Shown: positions 1-6,283, counted from the stretch's first letter. The stretch: 7,383 nucleotides of DNA from Pseudomonadota bacterium (GCA_003242525.1 QGUU01000114.1:1-7383); one strand, 5' to 3'. The notes: generated by a model not told the origin, from the letters alone. A program made the numbers and translations.

Positions 1-729
1 ATGGCGCCCTACAGCCATGGCGCCCGCAACAATATCCATATCATCGACCTGTCGCAGACGGTCCCGCTTCTGCATCAGGCGCTGAAGCAGATTTCCGATG
101 TCGTCGCCCGCGGCGGCCGTGTCCTGTTCGTCGGCACCAAGCGCCAGGCGTCGGATATCGTCGCTGACGCGGCGCAGCGTTCGGCGCAGTACTATGTCAA
201 TTCGCGCTGGCTGGGCGGAATGCTGACCAACTGGAAGACGATCTCCAATTCCATTCAGCGTCTGCGCCGGCTCGACGAGTTGCTTGCCAGCGGCGAAGCC
301 CAGGCCTTCACCAAGAAGGAGCGCCTCAACCTCGACCGCGAGCGCGAGAAGCTGGATAAGGCCCTTGGCGGCATTAAAGACATGGGCTCGACGCCGGATC
401 TGATGTTCGTCATCGACACGAACAAGGAGGCCATTGCCATCCTCGAGGCCAAGCGCCTCGGCATTCCGGTTGTGGCCATCGTCGATTCCAATTGCGATCC
501 GGACAAGGTCGATTTCCCGATCCCCGGTAACGATGACGCTGCACGCGCCATCCAGCTTTACTGCGATCTGGTCGCCAAGGCCGCCATTGATGGCATTGCC
601 CGTCAGCAGGGCGCCTTGGGCATAGATATTGGCGCTTCGGCCGAGACTCCTGTGGAGCCGGCGCTTGAGGAAGCTCCAGCCGCGGAAACGGCAGACGACG
701 CTTCTGCAGCGGGCGCGCCGGAAGCCTGA
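1..729 (+). CDS. rpsB: 30S ribosomal protein S2, 5'-truncated by the window edge
   Basis: Ribosomal protein S2 sits on the small subunit at the head/body junction and is needed for S1 binding and initiation. The frame is open from base 1 to a TGA at 727-729 (242 codons). The first codon is ATG but is almost certainly internal. In alphaproteobacterial S2 the segment [15 protein letters not shown] follows about 28 residues that include the GVHFGHQ motif, and none of these are present here. Family hallmarks seen are [16 protein letters not shown] (about residues 39-54), [15 protein letters not shown] (about 64-78), the charged helical stretch [11 protein letters not shown], and [18 protein letters not shown]. 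The last 30 or so residues form an Ala/Glu/Pro-rich tail typical of Rhizobiales S2 and probably disordered. With the missing N-terminus the protein would be about 270 aa. tsf follows, as in most bacteria. Identity is certain; the true start lies upstream of the window. Confidence 0.97.
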   Translation: MAPYSHGARNNIHIIDLSQTVPLLHQALKQISDVVARGGRVLFVGTKRQASDIVADAAQRSAQYYVNSRWLGGMLTNWKTISNSIQRLRRLDELLASGEAQAFTKKERLNLDREREKLDKALGGIKDMGSTPDLMFVIDTNKEAIAILEAKRLGIPVVAIVDSNCDPDKVDFPIPGNDDAARAIQLYCDLVAKAAIDGIARQQGALGIDIGASAETPVEPALEEAPAAETADDASAAGAPEA

Positions 730-766
730 GCGAAGGCCGGCTGACGGTCTTCAGTCTTTTGAAAAC

Positions 767-816
767 CGGGCGATCAGTGCCCGACCGGCGCATCATCGAC
801 CAATCGGTGGTGCGCC
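767..816 (+). promoter_or_regulatory. tandem stem-loops in the rpsB-tsf gap
   Basis: The 129-nt gap between the rpsB stop and tsf start contains two adjacent inverted repeats. The first is CGGGC (767-771) with GCCCG (779-783). The second is GGCGCATCATCGA (787-799) with TCGGTGGTGCGCC (804-816), giving a 13-bp RNA stem with two G-U pairs and a 4-nt CCAA loop. No T-run follows, so it is not a textbook intrinsic terminator. Inference: it may be a partial terminator, processing site or 3'-end stabiliser that sets the S2 to EF-Ts ratio. Because of the G-U pairs the stem is stronger in plus-strand RNA than in its complement, which fits a role in the rpsB-tsf transcript. A weaker imperfect repeat, GCATTCC/GGATGC, lies at 820-836. 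Confidence 0.55.
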
Positions 817-858
817 AACGCATTCCAGACGGATGCATTGCGAGACAAAGAGGCAAAG

Positions 859-1779
859 ATGAGCATTTCAGCAGCACAGGTCAAAGAACTGCGCGACCTG
901 ACCGGCGCCGGCATGATGGACTGCAAGGCGGCCCTTGCGGAAACCAACGGCGACATGGAGGCGGCCGTTGACTGGCTGCGCAAGAAGGGCATTGCCAAGG
1001 CCGACAAGAAGGCGGGCCGGACGGCCGCCGAGGGCCTGATAGGCGTCGAGCCGGGCCTGCGTGAGGCCGCCATCGTGGAAGTGAATTCCGAAACGGACTT
1101 CGTTGCGCGCAACGATGCGTTCCAGCAAATTGTCACCAATGTCGCGAAGGTTGCGCTGGCCCATGACAATACCGAGGCGGTGACCAACGCGAAATATCCG
1201 GGCTCGGATAAGACGGTTGCGGACGCGATCAAGGACGCGATCGGAACGATTGGCGAGAACATGGCATTCCGCCGATCGCAGAAGCTGTCGGTCGAGCAGG
1301 GCGTTGTCGCCACTTATGTCCACAATTCGGTGGCCGACAATCTCGGCAAGCTCGGCGTGCTGGTGGCTATCGAGACGACGGGCGACGCGACCAAGGCTGC
1401 TGCCTTCGGCCGGCAGGTAGCCATGCACGTCGCAGCCACCAACCCGCTGGCGCTCAGCGTCGAAGAGCTCGACCCTGCCGCAGTCGAGCGCGAGAAGGCG
1501 ATTTTCTCGGAGCAGGCGCGCGCCTCCGGCAAGCCGGAAAACGTCATCGAGAAGATGATCGAGGGCAGGCTGCGCAAGTTCTATGAGGAGGTGGTGCTTC
1601 TCAAGCAGGCTTTCGTGATCAATCCGGACCTGACCGTGGAAGCAGCTCTGAAGGCGGCCGAGAAGGAGATTGGCGCGCCGGCGAAAATCACCGCCTACGT
1701 CCGCTTTGCGCTGGGCGAGGGCATTGAGAAGGAAGAGGCGGATTTCGCGGCGGAAGTTGCCGCGGCTGTCAAAAAGTAA
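859..1779 (+). CDS. tsf: elongation factor Ts
   Basis: EF-Ts is the cytosolic guanine-nucleotide exchange factor that releases GDP from EF-Tu. The 306-aa product matches the usual alphaproteobacterial length. It starts with the N-terminal UBA-like domain (residues 1 to about 55, containing [19 protein letters not shown]). Next comes the hallmark TDFVARN at residues 79-85, whose Asp-Phe contacts EF-Tu's magnesium/nucleotide site. The two-part dimerisation/core region ends in an Ala/Lys-rich tail. The ATG at 859 is chosen because the conserved [20 protein letters not shown] begins there and GAGG at 850-853 gives 5-nt spacing. An in-frame ATG at 838 would add seven unconserved residues. The gene follows rpsB and is probably co-transcribed with it, though the intervening hairpin may modulate this. 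An inverted repeat follows the stop. Confidence 0.98.
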   Translation: MSISAAQVKELRDLTGAGMMDCKAALAETNGDMEAAVDWLRKKGIAKADKKAGRTAAEGLIGVEPGLREAAIVEVNSETDFVARNDAFQQIVTNVAKVALAHDNTEAVTNAKYPGSDKTVADAIKDAIGTIGENMAFRRSQKLSVEQGVVATYVHNSVADNLGKLGVLVAIETTGDATKAAAFGRQVAMHVAATNPLALSVEELDPAAVEREKAIFSEQARASGKPENVIEKMIEGRLRKFYEEVVLLKQAFVINPDLTVEAALKAAEKEIGAPAKITAYVRFALGEGIEKEEADFAAEVAAAVKK

Positions 1780-1803
1780 CCGCTTTGCCCTATTGGATGT
1801 TGC

Positions 1804-1831
1804 AGGGCGTCGCGTGACATCGCGACGCCCT
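1804..1831 (+). terminator. 11-bp hairpin after tsf, possible terminator
   Basis: AGGGCGTCGCG (1804-1814) and CGCGACGCCCT (1821-1831) form a perfect 11-bp stem with a 6-nt loop TGACAT, 24 nt after the tsf stop. The stem is GC-rich, as in an intrinsic terminator, but only two T residues follow. It could act as a weak terminator between the rpsB-tsf and pyrH-frr blocks, or as a barrier protecting the tsf mRNA 3' end. The structure is read directly from the sequence; the function is inferred. Confidence 0.55.
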
Positions 1832-1851
1832 TCGTGTATCGGGGCACGACG

Positions 1852-1868
1852 GGGGGCGGTTCGCCTCC
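1852..1868 (+). repeat. short GC-rich hairpin in the pyrH leader
   Basis: GGGGGCG (1852-1858) pairs with CGCCTCC (1862-1868) around a 3-nt loop, with one G-U pair in the stem. It ends 22 nt before the pyrH ribosome binding site. It may influence pyrH expression or be incidental in this G-rich stretch. Confidence 0.35.
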
Positions 1869-1899
1869 AATCTGCCTGTAGCCTTGATTTGAGGACCTT

Positions 1900-2616
1900 A
1901 TGAAGCCGCTATACCGACGTGTTCTGCTCAAAGCGTCGGGCGAAGCCCTGATGGGCAAACAGCATTTCGGCATAGACGTTTCGGTCGTCGACCGAATCGC
2001 GGCCGACATTGCCGAGGCGCGCACGCTCGGCGTCGAAGTCGGTGTTGTCATTGGCGGGGGAAACATCTTTCGCGGCGTGGCCGTGGCGTCCAAGGGCGGG
2101 GACCGGGTGACCGGCGACCACATGGGCATGCTGGCCACCGTCATCAACTCCCTGGCTTTGCGCACCTCACTGGTGAAGATCGGCGTCGACGCTGTGGTGC
2201 TCTCGGCCATCGCCATGCCTGAGCTTTGCGAAAGTTTCTCGCAGCGCCAGGCGACGGCCTACATGAATGAGGGCAAGGTTGTGATCTTTGCCGGAGGCAC
2301 CGGAAACCCCTTCTTCACCACGGACTCGGCGGCGGCACTGCGCGCGGCCGAAATCGGCGCCGATGCCCTGTTCAAGGGCACGCAGGTGGACGGCGTGTAT
2401 TCTGCCGATCCCAAGAAGGATTCAACGGCCACGCGATTCGACCGCATCAGTCATGACGAGGTCATCAAGCGAGGCCTTTCCATCATGGATACGGCAGCAA
2501 TTGCGCTTGCGCGCGAAAACCACATCCCGATAATCGTTTATTCGATCCATGAAAAAGGTGGTTTCGGGAATATATTGAGGGGCGACGGCAGGTGCACGGT
2601 CGTTGCCGACGATTGA
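1900..2616 (+). CDS. pyrH: UMP kinase
   Basis: PyrH phosphorylates UMP to UDP with ATP, a committed step of pyrimidine nucleotide synthesis. It is a cytosolic hexameric enzyme of the amino-acid kinase fold. The 238-aa product is full length for the family. Visible motifs are LLKASGEAL near the N-terminus (Lys11, Gly14), the nucleotide-binding GGGNIFRG (residues 52-59), [10 protein letters not shown] (71-80, Asp73 in the UMP site) and [12 protein letters not shown] (132-143). The segment [15 protein letters not shown] near residues 165-180 is the ATP-side loop. The ATG at 1900 is preceded by GAGG (1891-1894) with 5-nt spacing and gives the conserved short N-terminus. The stop is TGA, followed 61 nt later by frr, the usual partner. 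The coding sequence shows nothing unusual. Confidence 0.98.
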   Translation: MKPLYRRVLLKASGEALMGKQHFGIDVSVVDRIAADIAEARTLGVEVGVVIGGGNIFRGVAVASKGGDRVTGDHMGMLATVINSLALRTSLVKIGVDAVVLSAIAMPELCESFSQRQATAYMNEGKVVIFAGGTGNPFFTTDSAAALRAAEIGADALFKGTQVDGVYSADPKKDSTATRFDRISHDEVIKRGLSIMDTAAIALARENHIPIIVYSIHEKGGFGNILRGDGRCTVVADD

Positions 2617-2629
2617 CATCTGGTCAGGC

Positions 2630-2665
2630 TCAGGAACCCTGAAAAGGAGCGAGCCCGAAAAGGGC
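2630..2665 (+). repeat. two small inverted repeats between pyrH and frr
   Basis: TCAGG (2630-2634) faces CCTGA (2638-2642) around a 3-nt loop, and GCCC (2653-2656) faces GGGC (2662-2665) around GAAAA. The second repeat ends directly before the frr ribosome binding site GGGAG (2666-2670). Both stems are short and could arise by chance. Confidence 0.3.
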
Positions 2666-2677
2666 GGGAGACGATCA

Positions 2678-3232
2678 ATGAGTGGCGAATACGACGATCT
2701 GAAACGACGTATGGAAGGGGCAGTGGCCGCCTTCAGGCACGACCTGGCTTCACTTCGTACCGGACGCGCCTCATCCAACCTGCTGGACGCGATACAGGTG
2801 CAGGCTTACGGGACGGCAATGCCGATCAACCAGGTGGCGACCGTGTCCGTGCCGGAACCGCGCATGATCTCGGTTTCTGTGTGGGACAAGTCGATGGTTG
2901 GCGCCGTCGACCGCGCCATCCGCGAATCCAATCTCGGTTTCAATCCGATCGTGGACGGCACCACCCTGCGCATTCCACTGCCCGAACTCAATGAGCAGCG
3001 GCGCAAGGAACTGGTGAAGATCGCCCATACCTATGCGGAAAATGCCCGTGTCGCCGCCCGCCACGTGCGCCGCGATGGGATGGATTTCCTCAAGAAAGCC
3101 GAAAAGGACGGCGACATAAGCGAGGACGATCAGCGTAAGGAAGCCGATCGCGTGCAGAAGCTGACGGACGATACTATCGCTACCATCGACAGCCTCCTTG
3201 CAGAGAAGGAAGCGGAAATCATGCAGGTTTAA
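2678..3232 (+). CDS. frr: ribosome recycling factor
   Basis: RRF acts with EF-G to split post-termination ribosomes and release mRNA and tRNA. The product is 184 aa, essentially the family length (about 185). Domain I begins with the helix [18 protein letters not shown] and LRTGRAS at residues 26-32. The [17 protein letters not shown] segment leads into the domain II beta region. The C-terminal long helices carry EQRRKELVK and the acidic [23 protein letters not shown] stretch, both typical of RRF. The start at 2678 is supported by GGGAG at 2666-2670 (7-nt spacing) and by the family N-terminus. An in-frame ATG at 2603 lies inside pyrH and would add 25 non-conserved residues. It lies between pyrH and uppS, probably in one transcript. 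Confidence 0.97.
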   Translation: MSGEYDDLKRRMEGAVAAFRHDLASLRTGRASSNLLDAIQVQAYGTAMPINQVATVSVPEPRMISVSVWDKSMVGAVDRAIRESNLGFNPIVDGTTLRIPLPELNEQRRKELVKIAHTYAENARVAARHVRRDGMDFLKKAEKDGDISEDDQRKEADRVQKLTDDTIATIDSLLAEKEAEIMQV

Positions 3233-3255
3233 GATCGGTTCCCGTTGAGCCGATT
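3233..3255 (+). repeat. stem-loop in the frr-uppS gap
   Basis: GATCGGTTC (3233-3241) can pair with GAGCCGATT (3247-3255) around a 5-nt loop, giving a 9-bp stem with two G-U pairs. It begins immediately after the frr stop codon and leaves the uppS ATG 13 nt downstream. No T-run follows. It could stabilise or attenuate the transcript; this is inference. Confidence 0.4.
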
Positions 3256-3268
3256 CGAAAGCGAGACC

Positions 3269-4003
3269 ATGGCAACCTTTGGCGCGACGACCCCCGCACA
3301 TGTCGCGATCATCATGGACGGCAACGGCCGCTGGGCCAAGGCGCGGGGCCTGCCTCGCATTGCCGGACATCGCGCTGGCGTCGAAGCGTTACGCAGAACC
3401 GTTCGCGCCGCACCTGATCTTGGCATTTCCTATTTGACCGTCTACGCCTTTTCCTCGGAAAACTGGTCCCGGCCGAAATCGGAAGTGAGCGACCTGATGG
3501 GCCTGTTGAAGCATTTCATCAGGCGCGACCTGGCCGAGCTGCACCAGAACCGGGTCAAGGTGGTGGTGATCGGCGACAAGACCAGCCTGGAACCGGATAT
3601 AAGGGGCTTGCTGGAGGAAGCGGAGGCGCTCACCACTCGCAACGATGCCCTTACGCTCGTCATAGCCTTCAACTATGGCGGTCGCGACGAGATTGCGCGG
3701 GCGGCGCAGAAGCTGGCGCAGCGCGCGATGCGCGGCGAGATCGGCCCTGAAGACATAAATGTGGATGTTTTCGCCTCCTCGCTGGATACCGCCGGCATTC
3801 CGGATCCGGAACTGGTGATCCGCACCAGCGGCGAGCTGCGCCTCTCGAATTTCCTTCTGTGGCAGGCGGCCTACAGCGAATTGGTCTTCCAACCCTGCTA
3901 CTGGCCGGATTTCGGACCGGAGCAGCTTGCGGAGGCGCTGCACATATTCAACCAGCGCGAACGCCGCTTCGGCGGGCTGGCGGCGCAAGATGTCGCTCTG
4001 TGA
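3269..4003 (+). CDS. uppS: undecaprenyl (polyprenyl) diphosphate synthase, cis-prenyltransferase
   Basis: UppS extends farnesyl diphosphate with isopentenyl diphosphate units in cis configuration, making the C55 lipid carrier for peptidoglycan and other surface polymers. It is a soluble or membrane-associated homodimer. The 244-aa product carries the catalytic/metal Asp in [14 protein letters not shown] (Asp17), then GHRAG (33-37) and [11 protein letters not shown] (59-69). Near the C-terminus it has [22 protein letters not shown], which contains the diphosphate-binding Arg residues and the second metal-site Glu region. I chose ATG 3269 because homologues begin shortly before the IIMDGNGRW motif. 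A GCGAG sequence (3261-3265) provides only a modest ribosome binding site. An in-frame TTG at 3245 would add eight residues and has no good site. The stop codon overlaps the proposed GTG start of cdsA, implying translational coupling. Confidence 0.96.
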   Translation: MATFGATTPAHVAIIMDGNGRWAKARGLPRIAGHRAGVEALRRTVRAAPDLGISYLTVYAFSSENWSRPKSEVSDLMGLLKHFIRRDLAELHQNRVKVVVIGDKTSLEPDIRGLLEEAEALTTRNDALTLVIAFNYGGRDEIARAAQKLAQRAMRGEIGPEDINVDVFASSLDTAGIPDPELVIRTSGELRLSNFLLWQAAYSELVFQPCYWPDFGPEQLAEALHIFNQRERRFGGLAAQDVAL

Positions 4004-4830
4004 GTGAAGGCATGAGCAATCTTCAGCTTCGCGTCATTTCCGGCGTGGTGCTGGCGGCCATAGTCCTCGTCCTGGCATGGATGGGCGGCCTTCCGTTCCG
4101 ATTGCTCGCCGCGCTCATTGCCGGTGCGATCTTTTATGAATGGACGCGAATGGCGCGCTCGGGCGCAACGCTGAAGCCGTCGGACTTCCTGTCCGACGCC
4201 CTCATGGCCGTCTTTATCGTCGCCCTGGCAGCGGGACTTCCCGCGCTTGGCCTGCTGCTTCTTCTGGCCGTTCTGGTTGTTCTTTCAGGTGTTGTTTCCA
4301 CATTGCGCGGCAGTGGGCGATGGGATGCGCCGGGCCTTGCCTATGCCGGCCTTTCCGGCTTTGCGCTGGCCCTGTTGCGCGGAGAAGACCAGGCTGGCCT
4401 GCTCGCCATACTGTTCCTGTTTGCCGTGGTGTGGGCCACCGACATTCTCGCCTATTTCGTCGGCCGCGCGGTCGGTGGACCCAAGCTTGCGCCGTCGATC
4501 TCGCCCGGCAAGACGCAAAGCGGCGCCATTGGCGGCGCGTTGGGAGGGGTGATTGCCGGCGTGCTGCTCGCAGCGCTCGCAGGCGCAGGCAACCTGCCGT
4601 GGCTTGGCCTCGTGGCCCTTTTGCTGTCGGTGGTGAGCCAGGGGGGTGATCTTTTCGAATCCTGGGTCAAGCGCCGCCATGGACGCAAGGATTCCGGCCA
4701 CCTCATTCCCGGGCACGGGGGGGTGATGGACCGTGTGGACGGGCTTGTCGCCGCCGCCGTTGCACTGTACGTCATCGGCTGGCTTGCCGCTTCGGCGGAT
4801 CATCCCGCCCTGGGAATCTTCCCGGATTGA
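4000..4830 (+). CDS. cdsA: phosphatidate cytidylyltransferase (CDP-diglyceride synthase)
   Basis: CdsA is an inner-membrane enzyme that makes CDP-diacylglycerol from CTP and phosphatidic acid, the precursor of all the cell's phospholipids. The 276-aa product is a polytopic membrane protein with hydrophobic segments throughout, beginning with [16 protein letters not shown]. Its C-terminal part carries the complete CTP-transferase family signature at residues 221-247: SWVKRR, then [13 protein letters not shown], then MDRVD. The start is uncertain. GTG 4000 overlaps the uppS stop as GTGA and suggests coupling. ATG 4012 (MSNLQLRV, 272 aa) gives a family-like N-terminus, but GAAGG lies only 1 nt upstream, too close for a good Shine-Dalgarno. 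The coding sequence crosses a run of seven G at 4717-4723 within the signature and stays in frame. A 91-nt gap separates it from rseP. Confidence 0.96.
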   Translation: MSEGMSNLQLRVISGVVLAAIVLVLAWMGGLPFRLLAALIAGAIFYEWTRMARSGATLKPSDFLSDALMAVFIVALAAGLPALGLLLLLAVLVVLSGVVSTLRGSGRWDAPGLAYAGLSGFALALLRGEDQAGLLAILFLFAVVWATDILAYFVGRAVGGPKLAPSISPGKTQSGAIGGALGGVIAGVLLAALAGAGNLPWLGLVALLLSVVSQGGDLFESWVKRRHGRKDSGHLIPGHGGVMDRVDGLVAAAVALYVIGWLAASADHPALGIFPD

Positions 4831-4831
4831 G

Positions 4832-4881
4832 GATGGCGCCGGCGAGACTTGCGATGCGCCATCGCTTTGCCGGCTTTGCCG
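4832..4881 (+). repeat. 8-bp inverted repeat and a 9-bp tandem repeat in the cdsA-rseP gap
   Basis: GATGGCGC (4832-4839) and GCGCCATC (4856-4863) form a perfect 8-bp inverted repeat with a 16-nt loop, starting just after the cdsA stop. Directly beyond it, GCTTTGCCG occurs twice in tandem (4864-4872 and 4873-4881). There is no T-run. The inverted repeat may be a weak attenuator or an mRNA stability element. The tandem pair looks like a small slippage duplication. Confidence 0.45.
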
Positions 4882-4921
4882 CTACAGTCATGGCGCGTGT
4901 CAGCGCAACCGAGGTCCGGAT

Positions 4922-6063
4922 TTGAACGATATTGTCAGCCTTGCTGCCAGCACACAGGCTTTCTTCCTCGGAACGCTCGTGCCGTTCCTGTTCGTGCTCA
5001 CCGTGGTGGTCTTCGTCCACGAGATGGGCCACTATCTGGTCGGCCGGCTCTGCGGCATAGGCGTCACCGCCTTCTCGGTTGGCTTCGGCCCTGAAATTGC
5101 CGGCTTCAACGACCGCCACGGCACTCGCTGGAAGCTTTGCGCGATTCCGCTCGGCGGCTATGTGAAATTCGTCGGCGACATGAACGCTACCTCCAGCCCA
5201 ACCGGCGCGGAAGCGCAGGAACGGCTGAGCGAGGCGGAGCGGCGCATAGCCTTCCACATGCAGCCGGTATGGAAGCGGGCGGCCACGGTGTTTGCCGGCC
5301 CACTGTTCAATTTCCTGCTCACAATAGCCGTGTTCGCGGTGCTCTTTGCCGCCTATGGCCGCTGGGTATCGGAGCCGACGGTGGCCGAAGTGACGGCCGG
5401 CAGCCCGGCGCAGGAGGCGGGCATCATGCCCGGTGACCGTTTCGTCAGTGTGGACGGCGTCAAGGTCGAGACTTTTGGCGACGTGCAGCGGCTGGTTTCC
5501 GGCCGGGGAGGGGATGCCATCACCTTCGTCATGCTGCGGGACGGCAAGGAGGTGACCATCGTTGCCACTCCGCGGCTGATGGAGCAGCAGGACGCGCTGG
5601 GCAACACGATCAAGGTCGCTGTCATCGGCGTCGTCAACAACCGCGAGGTTGGCCAGCCTCGCCTGATCACCTACAGCCCCGCCGGCGCGGTGGTCGCGGC
5701 GGTGGAGGAAACCGGCCATATCATCCAGCGCACAGGGCAGTTCCTGAAGCGCTTTGTGGTGGGCCGGGAGGACAAATGCAGCTCGGCGGCCCAGTCAAGA
5801 TTGCCGGCATGGCCGAGCAGGCCGCCAAGCTCGGCTTCGAATGGCTGGTTCAGCTCGTGGCCTTGCTGTCCGTCGGTATCGGCATACTCAATCTGCTGCC
5901 GATTCCGCCGCTCGATGGCGGGCATCTCGTCTTTTACGGAATCGAAGCCGTCCTGCGCCGCCCGGTATCGGAGCGGATGATGGAGGCGATGTATCGCGTC
6001 GGCCTTGTGCTGGTGCTCGCCTTCATGGGATTTGTGTTCTGGAACGACCTGTTTGGGTGCTGA
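4922..6063 (+). pseudogene. rseP: RIP/site-2 zinc metalloprotease RseP, interrupted by an apparent 1-nt deletion
   Basis: RseP (MmpA in Caulobacter) is an inner-membrane protease that cuts substrates such as anti-sigma factors within the membrane after a first-site cut. The start is TTG 4922: GAGG lies at 4911-4914 with 7-nt spacing, and no ATG or GTG lies in frame between the cdsA stop and it. The first frame gives a membrane helix with the zinc site HEMGH (His33, Glu34, His37), FGPEIAGFN, GGYVKFVGD, a second helix near 129-145, and one PDZ domain (about 151-235). Homology holds to GREDKC (Cys286), then is lost; that frame ends at 5980 after 66 unrelated residues (352 aa). The conserved continuation QLGGPVKIA, the NLLPIPPLDGG motif with the third zinc ligand Asp (codon 5914-5916), and the last helices lie in another frame to TGA 6061-6063. 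Adding one C between 5779 and 5780 restores a normal 380-aa protein. It may be a real mutation or a sequencing error. Confidence 0.9.
5766..5778 (+). promoter_or_regulatory. ribosome-binding-site-like sequence before the rseP C-terminal fragment
   Basis: GGGAGG (5766-5771) lies 4 nt before an ATG (5776-5778). That ATG is in frame with the displaced C-terminal part of rseP, which is open to 6063 (95 codons: residues QLGGPVKIA onward, including the LDG motif and the last two membrane helices). The same bases encode the conserved G-R-E-D-K residues, so the match to a Shine-Dalgarno may be coincidental. Whether it is used cannot be told from sequence. Confidence 0.35.
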
Positions 6064-6078
6064 AATTATTAAGAAATC

Positions 6079-6107
6079 AGGCTCGCGCAAGCTTCGCGTT
6101 GAAGCCT
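6079..6107 (+). repeat. bulged stem-loop after rseP
   Basis: AGGCTCGCG (6079-6087) can pair with CGCG (6095-6098) and AGCCT (6103-6107), leaving TTGA as a 4-nt bulge and a 7-nt loop. It begins 15 nt after the rseP stop. CGTTT follows, so a weak terminator at the end of the upstream operon is possible but not convincing. Confidence 0.4.
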
Positions 6108-6128
6108 CGTTTACCATGAAGGGGGATA

Positions 6129-6150
6129 GGCGTGACGCTTATGCCACGCC
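6129..6150 (+). repeat. GGCGTG/CACGCC hairpin in the rseP-bamA gap
   Basis: GGCGTG (6129-6134) and CACGCC (6145-6150) pair perfectly. The stem can be extended inward by GC/GC past a 2-nt bulge to a TTAT loop. No T-run follows. It could be a transcript-end structure or a protein-binding dyad upstream of bamA. The region beyond it (6151-6236) is less GC-rich and suits a promoter. Confidence 0.4.
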
Positions 6151-6183
6151 ATTCAGCCAAGTAAATACAAATTAACCAGAAGC

Positions 6184-6212
6184 CTTGCGTGTAAGGAAAA
6201 TCCGGTTATTAC
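6184..6212 (+). promoter_or_regulatory. candidate bamA promoter
   Basis: CTTGCG (6184-6189) and GTTATTAC (6205-6212) are spaced like -35 and -10 boxes. Read as a housekeeping promoter this is TTGCGT, 16 nt, TATTAC, which is only a partial match. Read as the alphaproteobacterial RpoH-type pattern (CTTG, about 17 nt, CYTATNT), it matches the -35 core and four of six defined -10 positions. A start near 6218-6222 would give a leader of about 65 nt containing the hairpin at 6237-6271. Weak evidence from pattern matching by eye. Confidence 0.3.
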
Positions 6213-6236
6213 GGTATGGGAATCTGACCGCGACGT

Positions 6237-6276
6237 CCGGTTTTCTCGCCGTGGGGACTTCGAGAAAAAGGTTTTT
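6237..6276 (+). promoter_or_regulatory. hairpin covering the bamA ribosome binding site, with adjacent T-run
   Basis: TTTTCTCG (6241-6248) is perfectly complementary to CGAGAAAA (6261-6268) across a 12-nt loop. Outer CC (6237-6238) can also pair with GG (6270-6271). The right arm overlaps AAAAAGG (6265-6271), the only Shine-Dalgarno-like purine run before bamA, so the fold would hide it. TTTTT (6272-6276) follows directly, so it also resembles an intrinsic attenuator. Either role is inference. Confidence 0.45.
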
Positions 6277-6283
6277 AAGCCCG

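Noticed and set aside
1..3. ATG at base 1 as the real start of rpsB.
   Set aside because: The conserved S2 N-terminus, including GVHFGHQ, is missing. This Met corresponds to about residue 29 of the full protein.
774..1428. Overlapping minus-strand frames of about 180 codons opposite tsf.
   Set aside because: They are shadows of tsf with no ribosome binding site or family resemblance.
4717..4723. Run of seven G in cdsA as a possible slippage or phase-variation tract.
   Set aside because: It encodes part of the invariant HGG segment of the family signature and the gene is in frame across it. No evidence of switching.
4733..4921. An in-frame ATG at 4733 as the rseP start.
   Set aside because: It lies inside cdsA and would add 63 residues unlike any RseP. 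TTG 4922 has a good ribosome binding site and begins the conserved part.
4772..5719. A 315-codon minus-strand open frame opposite the end of cdsA and rseP.
   Set aside because: It runs antisense to well-conserved coding sequence, has no recognisable motif, and its composition is that of a reverse-complement shadow.
5770..5785. Programmed ribosomal frameshifting as the explanation for the two-frame rseP.
   Set aside because: No X-XXY-YYZ slippery heptamer or obvious downstream stimulatory hairpin is visible, and the break is exactly that of a one-base deletion within a conserved codon pair.
6116..6175. A 19-codon ORF in the rseP-bamA gap.
   Set aside because: It has no ribosome binding site, spans a hairpin, and is of chance length.
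6251..6283. GTG 6251 as an upstream bamA start.
   Set aside because: It would put 11 unconserved residues before the signal peptide and has no Shine-Dalgarno sequence. ATG 6284 or 6287 fits a normal signal peptide.
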